Positions 9,241 to 15,314 of a stretch of DNA of 24,930 bases are shown in pieces; position 1 is the first letter of the stretch, and each line of letters starts with the position of its first letter. The notes below the pieces were generated by a model, which was given only the letters and a program-made list of their open reading frames with translations, did no database searches and had not been told where the DNA came from. The translations under genes and the position numbers were made by a program. Source of the DNA: a virus; IMG/VR virus record IMGVR_UViG_3300032087_000790, positions 1 through 24,930 of that record; one strand, written 5' to 3'.

Positions 9241-9704
9241 ATTGAAATGTCATTATGAATAATTATGTCAAATGTCATTGCCCATCCTGCTACTTGGTGT
9301 TCAAATCTATCTGTAAAAGGTTCACAGGTTGGATTACCAGATAGTTGGTATTGACTAGAAAACAAATCACCTCTTTTAAGAACTTGTGCTAATCTATTTT
9401 GTACTGCTAGTTGTGTATTTAATATGTCCTGTTCGTTATTGTTACCTACGAACACGTCTACGACCTCATCTTTACTTACATTAACAATATCCATAGAAAG
9501 AATAGATATGTTAAAATTAGCAGTATTTTGCAAGAAAGAAACATTGTTTACTATGATATGCGATAAAGGAAACATTGTCTGCTTACTTAAATCGATGTCA
9601 GTTATATTACCAAAGGTAACAGTATTTACATTTACATCATCTAGTAGTTCTGTTTTTAGTGTCTCTGTTATTTGGTAAAATGCTCTAGTTCCTTGTTGGC
9701 TCAT
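9231..9704 (-). CDS. Tail terminator-like protein (157 aa)
   Basis: This small alpha/beta protein (MSQQGTRAFYQITETLKTEL, then DIDLSKQTMFPLSHIIVNNV) has a layout seen in tail-terminator and minor-tail proteins: an N-terminal helix, a strand-rich core and a C-terminal strand pair (HQVAGWAMTFDIIIHNDISI). Its ATG at 9704 forms an ATGA overlap with the stop of the -1 frame of the tail chaperone (stop at 9701-9703), not with the zero-frame stop at 9784. That indicates ribosomes do finish in the -1 frame just upstream. The function is inferred from gene order and size. Confidence 0.6.
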   Translation of the reverse strand: MSQQGTRAFYQITETLKTELLDDVNVNTVTFGNITDIDLSKQTMFPLSHIIVNNVSFLQNTANFNISILSMDIVNVSKDEVVDVFVGNNNEQDILNTQLAVQNRLAQVLKRGDLFSSQYQLSGNPTCEPFTDRFEHQVAGWAMTFDIIIHNDISICE

Positions 9705-9967
9705 TTTATTTTATTTAATTTTTTTATTTGGTTAGCCTCTAGTTCAGCTTTCTCTTTCATAAAAGATAACATTGTAAAACATTTTAAGGCACTGAGTTTT
9801 GTGATATTTTCAAATCGCTCAATATCTCCGTTAGCGAGTGCAAAGACTGATTGATACCAACCCCATTTAGTTCCAAAGCTTTCAATTGCTCCGAAGTTAG
9901 ATTCTCTCCTATCTCCTCCTTCAAACAGTTCAGGGTAAGATTCAGTAGTTCTTTTTTTAAATTCCAA
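9701..9967 (-). CDS. -1 frame extension of the tail assembly chaperone (gpGT-like tail)
   Basis: This reading frame lies in the -1 frame relative to the upstream 223-aa chaperone and overlaps its last 184 bases. It has no ATG before the overlap, only a TTG at 9967. Its sequence (YPELFEGGDRRESNFGAIES, then FGTKWGWYQSVFALANGDIE and a helical, charged tail) looks fully protein-like. As I recall, its FGxKWGWYxS motif is typical of the T part of tail chaperones in Bacteroidota phages. The expected product is a fusion of about 251 residues: chaperone residues 1-167 plus 84 residues from this frame. The stop overlaps the next gene's ATG as ATGA. Tail chaperones of the lambda G/GT type recruit tail-tube subunits to the tape measure. 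Independent initiation at the TTG is the alternative. Confidence 0.75.
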   Translation of the reverse strand: MEFKKRTTESYPELFEGGDRRESNFGAIESFGTKWGWYQSVFALANGDIERFENITKLSALKCFTMLSFMKEKAELEANQIKKLNKIK

Positions 9968-10455
9968 AAAAAAACCATAGCACCTATTGTTATACTCAAG
10001 GGCATTTTAAGCATCTCTACTGCATACTTACTGCCATCGTAAGGTTCTATAACATATCGCTCTCCTTTTCTGTATGTAACAGGTCTATAAAGAACAGACA
10101 TAGCTTTGTGCATATTATACCAATCTCCTAAATATGTATCTAAGTCTATGTACTCTCCTAATGTAATATCGTCTAGCTTAGGTATAAAACCATATTCAAT
10201 ATCATCCATTTTAAATACAGTAACAACATCAGGTACTTGATTTAATACATCATAGATATGATTTGTAATATCTACTAGGTCAGTATATTTTATTTGTAGT
10301 GTCAACTCTAAATCTACCTTACAGAAAATTTCTATTGTTTTCTGCATTAAGAAAGTAGTTTCTCTGTTACTGTCTATATTAATTTTGTCAAACTCTATAT
10401 ACTGTTCTAGAGTAATGTCATCTAAACTGTCAGGTATTTGTAGTTTAAGTTTCAT
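9784..10455 (-). CDS. Tail assembly chaperone, zero-frame product (gpG-like, 223 aa)
   Basis: This is the first gene after the terminator at 10486-10514, so it heads the tail block. The protein (MKLKLQIPDSLDDITLEQYI) repeats a 'LDDITLxEYIxxD' motif at about residues 10-20 and 94-106 and is rich in acidic helical segments, a look typical of chaperone G proteins in flavobacterial phages. The last 56 residues (from about 168) are encoded in a stretch that is also read in the -1 frame as the GT extension. The zero-frame C-terminus (NGVGINQSLHSLTEILSDLK) also looks constrained, so both products are probably made. The slippery stretch is at 9951-9961. Confidence 0.75.
   Translation of the reverse strand: MKLKLQIPDSLDDITLEQYIEFDKINIDSNRETTFLMQKTIEIFCKVDLELTLQIKYTDLVDITNHIYDVLNQVPDVVTVFKMDDIEYGFIPKLDDITLGEYIDLDTYLGDWYNMHKAMSVLYRPVTYRKGERYVIEPYDGSKYAVEMLKMPLSITIGAMVFFWNLKKELLNLTLNCLKEEIGENLTSEQLKALELNGVGINQSLHSLTEILSDLKISQNSVP
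9951..9961 (-). promoter_or_regulatory. Programmed -1 ribosomal frameshift site (slippery sequence)
   Basis: On the minus strand the sequence TTTAAAAAAAG is in phase for -1 slippage in the 223-aa chaperone frame. It reads T TTA AAA (9961-9955), and overlapping it A AAA AAA (9958-9952), both X XXY YYZ heptamers. Slippage here moves ribosomes into the open -1 frame that ends at 9701. A downstream stimulatory structure was not identified by eye. Confidence 0.7.
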
Positions 10456-10485
10456 AGTTATATAACGTATTAGAAAAAAAGTTTA

Positions 10486-10514
10486 TAAAAAAATAAAGCA
10501 GCCTTTCGACTGCT
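10486..10514 (-). terminator. Rho-independent terminator (minus strand)
   Basis: Read on the minus strand this is AGCAGTC-GAAA-GGCTGCT, a 7-bp stem (one G-T pair) closed by a GAAA tetraloop and followed by TTTATTTTTTT. It lies in the gap between the 126-aa gene and the tail chaperone, so it should separate the terminase/small-gene transcript from the tail transcript. A promoter for the tail operon would then be expected at about 10456-10485, though I see no clear consensus there. Confidence 0.85.
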
Positions 10515-10554
10515 CTAAATTAATTAAAAAAAACAAATGAAATTAAACAAACAT

Positions 10555-10935
10555 CTAGCCTTTTGGATGGTCGGCTAATAACCAATATTCCTTTTCACAT
10601 CTTTCAGAACAAAAGTCTTGCATATACGTTTCATCTATTCTAGCTGTACAATTATCACAACAGTAGTTTTCGTAGTAATAATCTATAATATGCTCTGCTA
10701 TTTCTCGCCAGTTAACATATCTGATAAATGCTTGTGCATAGCTTGTAACTAATTCGTTGTCACATTCACATACAAGTATGTCATCTACATAGGCTTGTAA
10801 GTGCTGACCTAGTTCGTATGCGTGACGTTCTCCACGTGTATCTTCTATGTAGTCTGCCCAGTAGTCAACGTCTACGTCATCAAAGATTTCTAAGTTTATA
10901 CGCCACGTAGCGTAGTTAGTCCATCCGTTATGCAT
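10555..10935 (-). CDS. Conserved phage protein with N-terminal WTNYATWR motif and C-terminal zinc ribbon (126 aa)
   Basis: The N-terminal motif GWTNYATWRINLEIFDD is shared with a widespread family of small phage proteins of unknown function. Residues of about 13-85 are acidic and helical (DDVDVDYWADYIEDTRGERH). The C-terminus carries a treble-clef-like or zinc-ribbon pattern, CCDNC at about 92-96 followed by CSERC at about 109-113. The start overlaps the upstream 96-aa gene by eight bases, and a terminator follows the stop. GC content looks slightly higher than in neighbours. No function is assigned; the zinc site suggests nucleic-acid or protein binding. Confidence 0.75.
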   Translation of the reverse strand: MHNGWTNYATWRINLEIFDDVDVDYWADYIEDTRGERHAYELGQHLQAYVDDILVCECDNELVTSYAQAFIRYVNWREIAEHIIDYYYENYCCDNCTARIDETYMQDFCSERCEKEYWLLADHPKG

Positions 10936-11218
10936 TTCTCCATTCTTTTGAATTACGAAACAAATCTACTTTCTCTTTGTGTGTATTTAATAACTTACCA
11001 CACAATTCTATATACTCGGTATAATACCTTGTACCTGCCTTAATCTTTTTGACTTTGCCTAATGCATTTGTAATCATAATATTGCTATCTGCTATATAAT
11101 ATTGTCTACTAGCATAACCAAATTTGATAGGTTTGATGTCTGTGAATTTGCTACCAATGTACTTACCATCTATGTAATATTCTACCGAATAGCCTAAGTG
11201 TTCAAATATTGCGTTCAT
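10928..11218 (-). CDS. Hypothetical protein (96 aa)
   Basis: This small protein (MNAIFEHLGYSVEYYIDGKY) has a beta-rich N-terminal half and a basic helical C-terminus. It has no recognisable enzyme motif, signal peptide or membrane segment. It overlaps the 126-aa zinc-ribbon gene by eight bases, so the two are probably made together. I do not recognise the family. Confidence 0.7.
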   Translation of the reverse strand: MNAIFEHLGYSVEYYIDGKYIGSKFTDIKPIKFGYASRQYYIADSNIMITNALGKVKKIKAGTRYYTEYIELCGKLLNTHKEKVDLFRNSKEWRNA

Positions 11219-11245
11219 ATTATTTTATTTGTTTCTTAAATTTAA

Positions 11246-11380
11246 TTAAAAATATTGAATAAACAAAAATATTTCTAAGAATAAATACATACTACCATAA
11301 GCGAGTATGTTAAATAAAATACCAAGTAAGATGTTTTTTACTGTAAATACTTCTTTTAAAATTTCAAAATCTTTTTTCAT
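11246..11380 (-). CDS. Small hydrophobic membrane protein (44 aa)
   Basis: An ATG at 11380 opens a 44-codon ORF. It begins with a charged helix (MKKDFEILKEVFTVKN) followed by an almost uninterrupted hydrophobic stretch of about 27 residues (ILLGILFNILAYGSMYLFLE onwards). This is consistent with a single-pass inner-membrane protein, or two short membrane helices. It fills the gap between the terminase and the 96-aa gene. AT-rich DNA can produce hydrophobic ORFs by chance, so confidence is moderate. A lysis-accessory role is possible but unsupported. Confidence 0.5.
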   Translation of the reverse strand: MKKDFEILKEVFTVKNILLGILFNILAYGSMYLFLEIFLFIQYF

Positions 11381-11454
11381 AATTTATTTATTAATTAAAC
11401 ATATCTAAATGTAATAACTTCTTTTCAATTATCAAAATTTTTTAATAACTTTTT

Positions 11455-12621
11455 TTAGTTGATAGCGTACTTACCAAAGTTTGGTTTAGATAAAATACTG
11501 TAAGTGCCATACCTTAATGCATCAATCAAGTGATTATGTTTATCTATTGGTATGTTTAGCATTTTACCATTTTTGTCCTCTTGCCATTTATAGTTTCTAA
11601 ACTCTTGTATAGCATTGTTAGAATCAGTTGTAAGGTGTATTTTATATCGCTTCAATAAGTCTATACCTGCATTGATACTATCTCTACCTTTTATACTAGG
11701 TCTAATATTCCAACCCATACGTCTCAATTCATCTATAAGCCTTTGTTCTGCACTATCAGCATATATCATTTCTCTGTTGATGTTTAACTCTCTCAAGAAC
11801 TTATTTATGTCTGTAGTAGTCATCATTGTTCTATATAAATATTCTTTAGCATATAAGTTGTAATCATCTACCCATATGCCTATTAGAGTTGTAGGGTCAT
11901 TTGTATATCCAAAGTCCATTCCATAGGATAAGAACTTAGCTGACTCAGGTATTTGTTGTACTTCTAAGTATCTAAATATTGTAGATTTTGTTACACCTTT
12001 GATACCTAATCCATACACTTGCCAATATTGTTCGTCTGTATCTTTTAGTCTAAGTATCTCTTGTTTAATTGTATCTCCTAGAAATGGGTTGTCTAAGAAA
12101 TTAGTTCTGTAAAAATCACAATCTTCTCTAGGTATCACTTTATCATATATCCAATGGTACTCATCAGAGGGGTTGTAATCTAATATGATTCTTTCTTTTG
12201 TTCTAAATAATAACTGTTGCCAATCTTCCCAGAATAATTCATTTGCCTCATTAATAAATAGTAAATCTCTTTTCCTACCTCTTACCTTTTGCGGTTGGTC
12301 TAATGATATAAACTCTATTAGGTTACCATAAAGAATATATTCGCTTGAAGATTTATTGTGTGCCTCTTCGCTATACATTTGATACTGCTGAAGTATTTGT
12401 ATAAAGTCTCGCATCACAGATGCTCTTAAAGAGGGAAAGGTTTTTCTACAGATTGTTATTGTCTTGCCTCTGTTTTCAGGGCAGTAATAAAATATAATCC
12501 AAATAAGTATATTATAAGTTTTGCCTGACCGAGTACCGCCTTGCTCAACTATAATCTTTTTGTCTGACTCAATTAAATGCCTACAGACAACATTTGTATC
12601 AATCGTGGTTTGTTTGACCAC
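11455..12621 (-). CDS. terL: Terminase large subunit (388 aa)
   Basis: This is the DNA-packaging motor ATPase and nuclease. The N-terminal ATPase shows Walker A GGTRSGKT (residues 28-35) and Walker B LLFINEAN with E125 as the likely catalytic glutamate. The C-terminal RNase H-like nuclease shows GMDFGYTNDPTT (D236), IYADSAEQRLI (D289) and HLIDALRYG (D367), the usual three acidic positions. The length is slightly short but complete for the Terminase_3/6 type. The start overlaps the terminase small subunit by 23 bases. TerL partners with TerS to recognise and cut concatemeric DNA and then docks on the portal, which is not in the window. Confidence 0.95.
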   Translation of the reverse strand: MVKQTTIDTNVVCRHLIESDKKIIVEQGGTRSGKTYNILIWIIFYYCPENRGKTITICRKTFPSLRASVMRDFIQILQQYQMYSEEAHNKSSSEYILYGNLIEFISLDQPQKVRGRKRDLLFINEANELFWEDWQQLLFRTKERIILDYNPSDEYHWIYDKVIPREDCDFYRTNFLDNPFLGDTIKQEILRLKDTDEQYWQVYGLGIKGVTKSTIFRYLEVQQIPESAKFLSYGMDFGYTNDPTTLIGIWVDDYNLYAKEYLYRTMMTTTDINKFLRELNINREMIYADSAEQRLIDELRRMGWNIRPSIKGRDSINAGIDLLKRYKIHLTTDSNNAIQEFRNYKWQEDKNGKMLNIPIDKHNHLIDALRYGTYSILSKPNFGKYAIN

Positions 12622-12955
12622 TTTCTATTATATTTATTCTTATGTCGTTTGGTAAACCTTCTGCACCTGTTATCTCTTGACGTTCTACATATCCTCTTTT
12701 CTTACCTTTAGTTTTTAGATAAAAAATTGTTGCTGAAGTATTACCATCTTTGATTTGTTTATGTAGTTGGCTCTCAGCAAAATCAAGTGCAATATTTTGG
12801 ATGTCATCTACTTTGCTTTTAAACTCATTGTCTTTCATCCATTCGTAAAATGTACTCCTAGCGATACCTACTTGCTTTACTGCAGAAGTAACAACTCCTA
12901 ATGATAACTCTAAGGCTTCTAGTGTTGCCTTTTTTAGTATGTCCGATTTGTCCAT
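12599..12955 (-). CDS. Terminase small subunit-like, HTH DNA-binding protein (118 aa)
   Basis: The N-terminal half contains a helix-turn-helix of the terminase small-subunit type (SAVKQVGIARSTFYEWMKDN), followed by helices for oligomerisation (NIALDFAESQLHKQIKDG) and 'SATIFYLKTKGKKRGYVERQ', a phrase common in this family (TAxIFxLKxRxPxxWxxR). The gene lies immediately upstream of terL with a 23-base overlap and starts directly after the FolE-fusion stop codon with no spacer. It is expected to bind the packaging initiation site and load TerL. Confidence 0.85.
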   Translation of the reverse strand: MDKSDILKKATLEALELSLGVVTSAVKQVGIARSTFYEWMKDNEFKSKVDDIQNIALDFAESQLHKQIKDGNTSATIFYLKTKGKKRGYVERQEITGAEGLPNDIRINIIESGQTNHD

Positions 12956-13783
12956 TTACTTTTTGATTGAATTAAAAAACTCTAATCGTGCATCCTCATC
13001 CTTTTTAAACGCACCTATTAGTTTTGTAGTTGTTGTCCAAGTGTCGTGTTTCTTTACACCTCGCATCTCCATACACATATGTTTCGCAGAAAGAGATACT
13101 GCTACTCCTTTAGGTTGTAATTTCTCTTCTAAGTATTCTGCTACTTGTGTAGTTATTCTCTCTTGGTTTTGTAAACGATTAGCGAACAAGTCTAGCGTAC
13201 GAGCTAATTTACTCAGTCCTACAATCTTATCTTTTGGTATGTAAGCTATATGACCATAACCAAAGAAAGGTGCTATGTGATGTTCGCATAATGAGTAAAA
13301 AGGTATATTAGTTTGTACTATCATTTCATCATATCCCTCGCTACTAAAAGTTGTAAAGTTCCATTCTTGTGGTGTTAGAAATTGTTTGAAGAATTTTACA
13401 TATCGTTTCGGAGTATCTTGCAGACCCTCTCTATGAACATCCTCTCCAAAGTATTGCAACAGTCTAGTAACATTATCTTCTACGTTCCCATTATGATTCT
13501 CCCAAGGAAATACTATCCATTCATTTTTGTACTCTTCTCTTTTATCTATTAAAGCAGCAAAAGGTTTATCGTGTTTAGCATACTGTAATAATGTTTGACC
13601 GCTATCTATTAAGTCATCTACTATTACATCTGCTTGGTCTATAGTATCAACTGCGTTGCCTAACATACCTGCAATGATTTGTCCGCCCCTTGGCACTCCG
13701 TAGAATTTTGTGTCTGGCTCAAATTTAGATTTTAAATATTCTAATCTATTATATATTTCCTGCCAACCTATGAATGTTTTCAT
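12956..13783 (-). CDS. folE: Phosphoribosyltransferase-like domain fused to GTP cyclohydrolase I (275 aa)
   Basis: Residues of about 1-95 form a compact type I PRTase-like domain, with the pyrophosphate-loop motif YGVPRGGQ (28-35), the PRPP-binding motif VIVDDLIDSGQTL (53-65) and a closing WIVFPWE (89-95). Residues of about 97-275 are GTP cyclohydrolase I. They include NVTRLLQYFGED and REGLQDTPKR, zinc ligands C166 and H169 in SLCEHH, and C237 in HMCMEMRGV. GCYH-I turns GTP into dihydroneopterin triphosphate, the first step toward 7-deazaguanines. The ATG makes an ATGA overlap with queE. The PRTase part is short (about 20 residues between its two motifs, usually more), so it may be catalytically reduced. 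Its role is not known; linking nucleotide or base salvage to GTP use is speculation. Confidence 0.93.
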   Translation of the reverse strand: MKTFIGWQEIYNRLEYLKSKFEPDTKFYGVPRGGQIIAGMLGNAVDTIDQADVIVDDLIDSGQTLLQYAKHDKPFAALIDKREEYKNEWIVFPWENHNGNVEDNVTRLLQYFGEDVHREGLQDTPKRYVKFFKQFLTPQEWNFTTFSSEGYDEMIVQTNIPFYSLCEHHIAPFFGYGHIAYIPKDKIVGLSKLARTLDLFANRLQNQERITTQVAEYLEEKLQPKGVAVSLSAKHMCMEMRGVKKHDTWTTTTKLIGAFKKDEDARLEFFNSIKK

Positions 13784-14508
13784 ACACCTGTCTTTTTATT
13801 CCAAATGTCTATATGTAGTCTAGTAGTAAAGTTAAGATAATTTTTCTTTGCTAATTCTATTACTGTTTCTTTGTTGTTGTTTAGTAGTTCTTGATTCTCA
13901 CCTGCAGGCATTAAATAAACTTTTTCTTTGTCTATTAGATAAAAGTAATCTTTTTTTATTTCATCCCAATCTTTTTCTGAACTTACAACAAACTTGAATA
14001 TAGCATTGTGCCTATTAAGTTCTTTTATTACCTCAGGTTTATAGGTTGTGCTTTTATCGTTTCCACTACTTTCTAATTTAGGACTACAATTCCAAAGGTT
14101 GATATTATTTAATAAATACTCACTAGGTAATATTGTTCCGTTTGTTTCTACTTCATAGAAAGCATCAACACCTAAGTCGAATTTAATATATTTCATAAAC
14201 TCTTCTAGTTGTGTTTGTTGCATCATAGGCTCACCGCCTGTCAAAATAATATGCGCTCCGTTCTTTATTGCTTCTATACAATCTTCAGGTAAGACATCTT
14301 TGGGTTCTTTACTCTGTGCTTTCATCCACACCTCAACAGTATCACATCTCCATTCTGCGTTGTTATGTAACTCTCCATCAAATTGCGTACCCATTCCTCC
14401 ACACATCAAGTTGCAACCACCTAGCCTTACAAATACGCTTGGCACTCCAACTGTTTTACCTTCTCCTTGTACAGAATAAAAAACCTCACTAATTGCTATC
14501 TTCTTCAT
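13780..14508 (-). CDS. queE: 7-carboxy-7-deazaguanine synthase QueE (radical SAM, 242 aa)
   Basis: QueE converts 6-carboxytetrahydropterin to 7-carboxy-7-deazaguanine (CDG). The N-terminus SEVFYSVQGEGKTVGVPSVF is the typical QueE opening. The [4Fe-4S]-binding cysteines are C32, C36 and C55 (GCNLMC, then WRCDT). This gives CxxxC-x18-C, with an insert between the second and third cysteines where E. coli QueE has CxxxCxxC. LTGGEP (89-94) is the SAM-binding GGE motif, and FYEVETNGT follows. Length is normal. It overlaps queD by 20 bases and the FolE fusion by four. The insert with the GGMGTQFDGELHNNAEW loop is a known-looking variant rather than damage. Confidence 0.93.
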   Translation of the reverse strand: MKKIAISEVFYSVQGEGKTVGVPSVFVRLGGCNLMCGGMGTQFDGELHNNAEWRCDTVEVWMKAQSKEPKDVLPEDCIEAIKNGAHIILTGGEPMMQQTQLEEFMKYIKFDLGVDAFYEVETNGTILPSEYLLNNINLWNCSPKLESSGNDKSTTYKPEVIKELNRHNAIFKFVVSSEKDWDEIKKDYFYLIDKEKVYLMPAGENQELLNNNKETVIELAKKNYLNFTTRLHIDIWNKKTGV

Positions 14509-14896
14509 ATATAATTGTGCTTGATTTTGTTTCTGCTAATTCTATTCTTGTTATTGGTAACTTACCCTCGTTCTTTATTCTATTGAAAATCCATATAGCC
14601 ATATTCTCGGCACTTGTTTCAAAAGGTACAGTTATAAATTCTTCATCTGCTAATCTAAACACATCAACTAACTTATCTTCTTCAAATAAAATAAACTTAT
14701 GGTCATAGGTTTTTATAATAGGCTCTACTACAGTATCAATGTCAGAGAATAACATAGTAACTCCATCTTTCATTGTTTCAAATTTAAACTCACAAAAGAC
14801 ATCATAAGTGTGTCCGTGTGGTCTGCCACATTTCTCTCCTGCATTTTTATTTCTATGCCCTGCGTAAAAATGATACTTTTTTCTAATCTTAATCAT
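14489..14896 (-). CDS. queD: 6-carboxytetrahydropterin synthase QueD (135 aa)
   Basis: QueD converts dihydroneopterin triphosphate, the FolE product, to 6-carboxytetrahydropterin, the QueE substrate. All key residues of this T-fold enzyme are visible: zinc ligands H14 (FYAGHR), H27 and H29 (PHGHTYDV), catalytic C23 (EKCGRPHGH), the D65-H66 pair in YDHKFIL, and E122 in ELAETKSS. The SAENMAIWIF helix is also typical. Length is normal for the family. The start overlaps the 141-aa gene by eight bases and the end overlaps queE by 20, so the pathway genes are translationally coupled in the order queD, queE, folE. Confidence 0.95.
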   Translation of the reverse strand: MIKIRKKYHFYAGHRNKNAGEKCGRPHGHTYDVFCEFKFETMKDGVTMLFSDIDTVVEPIIKTYDHKFILFEEDKLVDVFRLADEEFITVPFETSAENMAIWIFNRIKNEGKLPITRIELAETKSSTIIYEEDSN

Positions 14897-15314
14897 AATC
14901 GTAAGTTTCTATTCTATGAACATCATTAGCGTAGTCATTATATTTTACTCTCAATGAATTATGCTTTGTAAAGCAAAGTACGTTAAAAGTGTTACCATCT
15001 ACAAAAATGCTATCTGTATCTTTTAAGTCAAATACATTAGTATCTTTTATCCTATAAATAATATGAGCCTTAACTTTTAGTGTTGGTGTCAAGAGTAAAT
15101 ATGTCTCACTATCTACTTCTATTGATATTTGATAGTCTTCTACAAATGATTCCATAATACTAATAGCATTCCTTACATTCCAAAACTCTATCGTATAATA
15201 AAGGTGATGGACTTTATCAGTTATCTCTCCTTGTTTATGTCGATTAAATAAAGTATATAGTCCAAATAACCTACCCTCTACTTCTCTTCCATACCAATAA
15301 TCTTTACCTTGCAT
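14889..15314 (-). CDS. Unknown protein inside the 7-deazaguanine island (141 aa)
   Basis: This protein (MQGKDYWYGREVEGRLFGLY onwards) has an alpha/beta composition with no motif I can assign. It contains several aromatic and His residues (HHLYYTIEFW, around 41-50) and a beta-rich middle, and ends in an acidic tail (HRIETYDYD). There is no membrane segment or signal peptide. It is wedged between the glycosyltransferase (11-base overlap) and queD (8-base overlap), so it is almost certainly co-translated with the DNA-modification enzymes. A role in that pathway or its regulation is inferred only from this position. Confidence 0.75.
   Translation of the reverse strand: MQGKDYWYGREVEGRLFGLYTLFNRHKQGEITDKVHHLYYTIEFWNVRNAISIMESFVEDYQISIEVDSETYLLLTPTLKVKAHIIYRIKDTNVFDLKDTDSIFVDGNTFNVLCFTKHNSLRVKYNDYANDVHRIETYDYD

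Noticed and set aside
11264-11271. TATTTTTG on the minus strand, matching the Bacteroidota -7 element TAnnTTTG
   Set aside because: No TTG -33 element is at the proper distance and the site lies inside the 44-aa ORF; a match this short is expected by chance in AT-rich DNA.
11381-11454. AT-rich gap with the 9-base direct repeat TAATAACTT (11412-11420 and 11443-11451)
   Set aside because: The repeat is short and the region is nearly all A and T; it is probably chance. No hairpin with a T-run and no convincing promoter is seen.
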